Assembly: GCA_964618855.1 (NCBI GenBank)
Contig: CAZUCD010000004.1
Location: 1 to 49,868, forward strand
DNA length: 49,868 bases
Reading direction: 5' to 3'
DNA from: CAZUCD01 sp964618855
Lineage (GTDB): Bacteria > Sumerlaeota > Sumerlaeia > SLMS01 > JANRJK01
Part shown: positions 47,441-49,868 of the stretch, piece by piece
How the letters are laid out: the number at the start of each line of letters is the position of its first letter
How positions within the stretch are numbered: position 1 is the stretch's first letter
Notes under the pieces: generated by a model
What the model was told of the DNA's origin: nothing
Seen by the model: the letters and a program-made list of their open reading frames with translations, nothing else
Databases searched by the model: none
Position numbers and translations under genes: made by a program

Positions 47441-48850
47441 TTGCCGACACCACCATCCCCTCCCTCGCAGCGCCCCGCGAAGTCGGCCGAGCTCGACCTG
47501 CGCATTGATTCGCTCGCGTTCGGGGGCGCCGGGGTCGCGCGGCACGAGGGCTTCGTCCTCTTCGTGCCCTACACCGCGCCGGGCGACCGCGTGCGGGCTG
47601 TTGTGACCAAGCGCAAGGGCTCCTGGGGCGAGGCACGCGCGCAGGCCCTGCTTGAACCCTCGCCCTCGCGCGTCGAACCCGAATGCCCCCTCTTCCAGGT
47701 TTGCGGCGGCTGCACGTGGCAGCACATCGACTACGAGGCGCAGGCGCAGGCCAAGCAGGCGATCGTCTCGGACGCCCTCCGGCAGATCGCCGGGCTCCGC
47801 GACGTGCAGGTGGAGCCGATACGCCATGCGCCAAACCCGTGGCGGTATCGCAACAAGATGGAGTTCACGTTCGGGGCGAGCAGGCTGACCGGGGAACTCA
47901 TCGCCGGATTCCACCAGCCCGGGGACTGGAAGACGATCCTGGACGTTGAACGTTGCTGGCTGGCCCCGGAGAGTGTGGAACGGGTCCTGCGGGCCGCCGT
48001 GGCCGAGGGGCGCCGACAGGGGATCTCCGTCTGGGATCCGCGTGTCCACTCGGGAATGATGCGGCACCTGATCGTTCGCCACTGCACGGCGGAGGACGCG
48101 TTGATTGCCGTGTTGCTGACTGGGGGCGCGGAGGGGCTCGACTTCCCGGCATTCGCCACGGCCCTGCGACGCGCTGAGCCGACCCTTCGCGGCGTCGCCT
48201 GGGGCATCAACTCGACACGGAGCGATGTGGCGCGCCCGGAGCGCATCCTCGCGACCGATGGCGAGATGGCCCTGACCGAACGCCTCGGGGACCTGACGTT
48301 CCGGATCTCGCCGGAGAGTTTCTTCCAGTCGAACACGCGGGGCGCGGAACTCCTCTACGAGACCGCGGTCGAATACGCCGACCTCGACGGCAGGCAGGTG
48401 CTCCTCGACGCGTACTGCGGGACGGGGACGATCGCGCAGTATTGCGCCCGGCTGGCCAGGCAGGTGCTGGGCCTCGAGCTGGTGACTGAAGCGGTCTGGG
48501 ACGCGCGGGAGAACGCGCGGCGCAATGGCCTGTCGAACTGCACCTTCGTCGCAGGGGACATCCGCCATACCCTTCCGGCCGCGGTGCAGGCCCTCGAGCA
48601 GCGCATCGACCGGGTGATCGTGGATCCCCCGCGGGGCGGCATGGAGAAGAAGGCGCTGGAGCAGTTGCTCGCGCTGCGCGCGCCGGTCTTCGTCTACGTT
48701 TCGTGCAATCCGACGACCATGGCGCGGGACTTCCAGCAGGCAATCGAGGCCGGATACCGGCTGGACCGGATACGGGCCGTCGACATGTTCCCGCAGACCT
48801 ACCACATCGAGTGCGTGGCGCGCCTCGTCCTGGAGCCGCGTCCGGCATGA
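47441..48850 (+). CDS. rlmD: 23S rRNA (uracil-5-)-methyltransferase RlmD/RumA family
   Basis: A SAM-dependent m5U methyltransferase with an iron-sulfur cluster. The 469-residue protein has an N-terminal TRAM-like domain (LRIDSLAFGGAGVARHEGF), the 4Fe-4S Cys set C82, C88, C91 (CPLFQVCGGC) and C172, SAM motif LDAYCGTGTIAQYCA, DPPRGGMEKK, catalytic Cys422 in VYVSCNPTT, and the general-base Glu457 in FPQTYHIE. The target is probably U1939 (RlmD) rather than U747 or tRNA U54, but paralogues are hard to separate by eye. TTG 47441 is the only start that includes the TRAM domain. The stop overlaps the next gene by 4 bp. Confidence 0.93.
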   Translation: MPTPPSPPSQRPAKSAELDLRIDSLAFGGAGVARHEGFVLFVPYTAPGDRVRAVVTKRKGSWGEARAQALLEPSPSRVEPECPLFQVCGGCTWQHIDYEAQAQAKQAIVSDALRQIAGLRDVQVEPIRHAPNPWRYRNKMEFTFGASRLTGELIAGFHQPGDWKTILDVERCWLAPESVERVLRAAVAEGRRQGISVWDPRVHSGMMRHLIVRHCTAEDALIAVLLTGGAEGLDFPAFATALRRAEPTLRGVAWGINSTRSDVARPERILATDGEMALTERLGDLTFRISPESFFQSNTRGAELLYETAVEYADLDGRQVLLDAYCGTGTIAQYCARLARQVLGLELVTEAVWDARENARRNGLSNCTFVAGDIRHTLPAAVQALEQRIDRVIVDPPRGGMEKKALEQLLALRAPVFVYVSCNPTTMARDFQQAIEAGYRLDRIRAVDMFPQTYHIECVARLVLEPRPA

Positions 48851-49677
48851 TCGGGGAGCTCGCAAGGCACCGCGAACTCGTCTTCACGCTGGTGAAGCGC
48901 GACCTCAAGGTGCGCTACAAGGCGTCCGCGCTCGGGTTCCTCTGGAGCTTCGGGCGCCCCCTCGCGCTCATGCTGATCCTTTGGGTCGTGTTCTCCCACC
49001 TGATCGGCCTCCAGACATCGCATCCGGCGCTCCCCTTCCCGCTCCAACTCCTCAGCGGCATTCTGCCGTGGATGTTCCTCACCGGGGCGCTCTTCGAGTC
49101 GCAGTCGAGCATCCTCGCCAACGAGAGCATCGTGAAGAAGATCTCGGTGCCCTCGGTCGTGTTCCCGGCCGCGTCGGTGCTGAGCAACCTCGTGCACTTC
49201 GTGCTAGCGCTCGGGGTCCTGTTCGTCTTCATCGCGTTCTCATCGGTGCCGTTTGGCTGGGAGACCATCCTCCTGCCGGCTGTCATCCTGCTGCAGACGG
49301 CGATGCTTCTGGCGCTGGCGCTGATTCTCTCCTCGCTCAACGTGTTCTACCGCGACGTGGGCAGCATCTCGGAGATCGTCATAACGATGTGGTTCTACCT
49401 GACTCCGATCATCTATCCGCTGCAGGTGGCGCGCGACAAGCTGCGGGAGTCGGGGGATGTGCTGTACTACCTCTACCTGCTGAACCCGATGACGCCGATA
49501 GTCTGTGCTTACCGCCGGGTGCTCTACGGATCGCTGCTGCGCTCTGGCGGGCGCGAGCTTGACGACCGGACCCTGCTGATGTCGCTCGGCGTGTCCGCGC
49601 TCTTCACGGCGTGCCTTCTCGTCTTCGCGGGGATGCTGTTCAAGCGACTCTCGCGGCGGTTTGCGGACGAGCTGTAG
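48847..49677 (+). CDS. ABC-2 type polysaccharide exporter permease (Wzm/TagG/KpsM-like)
   Basis: A 276-residue inner-membrane permease with about six membrane segments. The N-terminal cytoplasmic helix LVFTLVKRDLKVRYKASALGFLW and the LLSGILPWMFLTGALFESQSSIL then FPAASVLSNLVHF wording are diagnostic of O-antigen/teichoic-acid exporters. LNVFYRDVGSISEIV and YLTPIIYPL follow. ATG 48847 overlaps the rlmD stop by 4 bp (ATGA). The partner ATPase (Wzt) would be expected next, but the gene that follows is on the other strand. Together with the rfbD-like and WecG/TagA-type genes it shows that the organism exports a surface polysaccharide. Confidence 0.92.
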   Translation: MIGELARHRELVFTLVKRDLKVRYKASALGFLWSFGRPLALMLILWVVFSHLIGLQTSHPALPFPLQLLSGILPWMFLTGALFESQSSILANESIVKKISVPSVVFPAASVLSNLVHFVLALGVLFVFIAFSSVPFGWETILLPAVILLQTAMLLALALILSSLNVFYRDVGSISEIVITMWFYLTPIIYPLQVARDKLRESGDVLYYLYLLNPMTPIVCAYRRVLYGSLLRSGGRELDDRTLLMSLGVSALFTACLLVFAGMLFKRLSRRFADEL

Positions 49678-49704
49678 GGCCGGCCCCGCGGCGCCAAACA
49701 GCGG

Positions 49705-49868
49705 CTACCCAGCGTAGATCCGCAGCTCGTTTATGAGGAACTGCATCATGGAGAAGCACTCCTCGTAGTCGGGGTGCCGGACGATTATGTAGCCGTCCGA
49801 CTCGTAGTGCCTCTTCCAGTCGGCGCGCGGCGTCCCGACCTTTGGCAGCCACTCCGACACGATCCACG
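49705..49868 (-). CDS. C-terminal fragment of an unrecognised gene (5' end outside window)
   Basis: The last 54 codons of a minus-strand gene enter from the right edge and stop at 49705. The peptide is rich in aromatic residues, with WIVSEWLPKV, WKRHYESDGYIIVRHPDY and MMQFLINELRIYAG at its end. It is clearly coding-like, unlike the other frames, and it is convergent with the polysaccharide exporter gene (27-bp gap, which contains ggccggcc and other GC-rich sequence but no T-run). No family is assigned from this piece. Confidence 0.65.
   Translation of the reverse strand, partial: WIVSEWLPKVGTPRADWKRHYESDGYIIVRHPDYEECFSMMQFLINELRIYAG

Overview
The window is a continuous stretch of chromosome from a high-GC, Gram-negative (diderm) bacterium. 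It carries about 48 protein genes packed closely on both strands. I see no rRNA, tRNA, CRISPR array, insertion sequence, integrase or phage gene. The diderm reading rests on a LolD-type lipoprotein-release ATPase, TatA/TatC, Wzm-type polysaccharide export and many Sec signal peptides. A large eukaryotic-type Ser/Thr kinase with a helical-repeat C-terminal half, a glucose/sorbosone-dehydrogenase-like diheme protein and a WecG/TagA-type glycosyltransferase suit a Planctomycetes-, Sumerlaeota- or Hydrogenedentota-like lineage. That placement is inference, because no marker RNA is present. GTG, TTG and one probable CTG start are common, as are ATGA/GTGA stop-start overlaps.

Layout. 1-2.7 kb: end of clpC, a secreted protein, then a small decayed-looking locus on the minus strand. 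2.7-7.4 kb (+): fmt, a DUF1385 membrane protein, a HAD phosphatase, a two-TM protein and a lone OppB/DppB-type permease. 7.4-15.8 kb (-): a 1185-residue kinase, an S9 serine peptidase and an 894-residue dehydrogenase/diheme cytochrome. 16-26.1 kb (+): a methyltransferase, a fused FbpB-type permease, a zinc-ribbon/CD225 protein, coaD, bifunctional nnr, lolD, acpP, fabF, rnc and an rfbD-like reductase, closed by a strong bidirectional terminator. 26.2-29.9 kb: a secreted protein (-), alr with two small membrane proteins (+), and a PilZ-like protein (-). 30.2-36.8 kb (-): upp with a complete NMT1/THI5-type ABC transporter, an MFS transporter, an agmatine-deiminase homologue, a one-TM protein and hpt. 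36.9-44.9 kb: a membrane protein, mnmE, rodA, a four-gene cell-surface glycosylation operon and a GH13 amylase. 45-49.9 kb: tatA, tatC, a receiver/ATPase protein, rlmD, a Wzm-type permease and the tail of an unrecognised gene.

Most genes are housekeeping: translation (fmt, rlmD, mnmE), CoA and fatty-acid synthesis (coaD, acpP, fabF), cell wall (alr, rodA), protein export and turnover (tat, clpC) and nucleobase salvage (upp, hpt). I found no clear new defence or mobile system. The points most worth checking are residue-level and architectural. They are an agmatine-deiminase homologue whose canonical active-site Cys is Gly, an RNase III with Gly in place of a metal-binding Asp, a kinase with Gln for the catalytic-loop Asn, and a TatC with a long extra periplasmic loop. 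Others are a propeller dehydrogenase with a foreign domain inserted, a PilZ gene whose ribosome-binding site lies in a hairpin loop, a likely CTG start, and the linkage of upp to an ABC importer.
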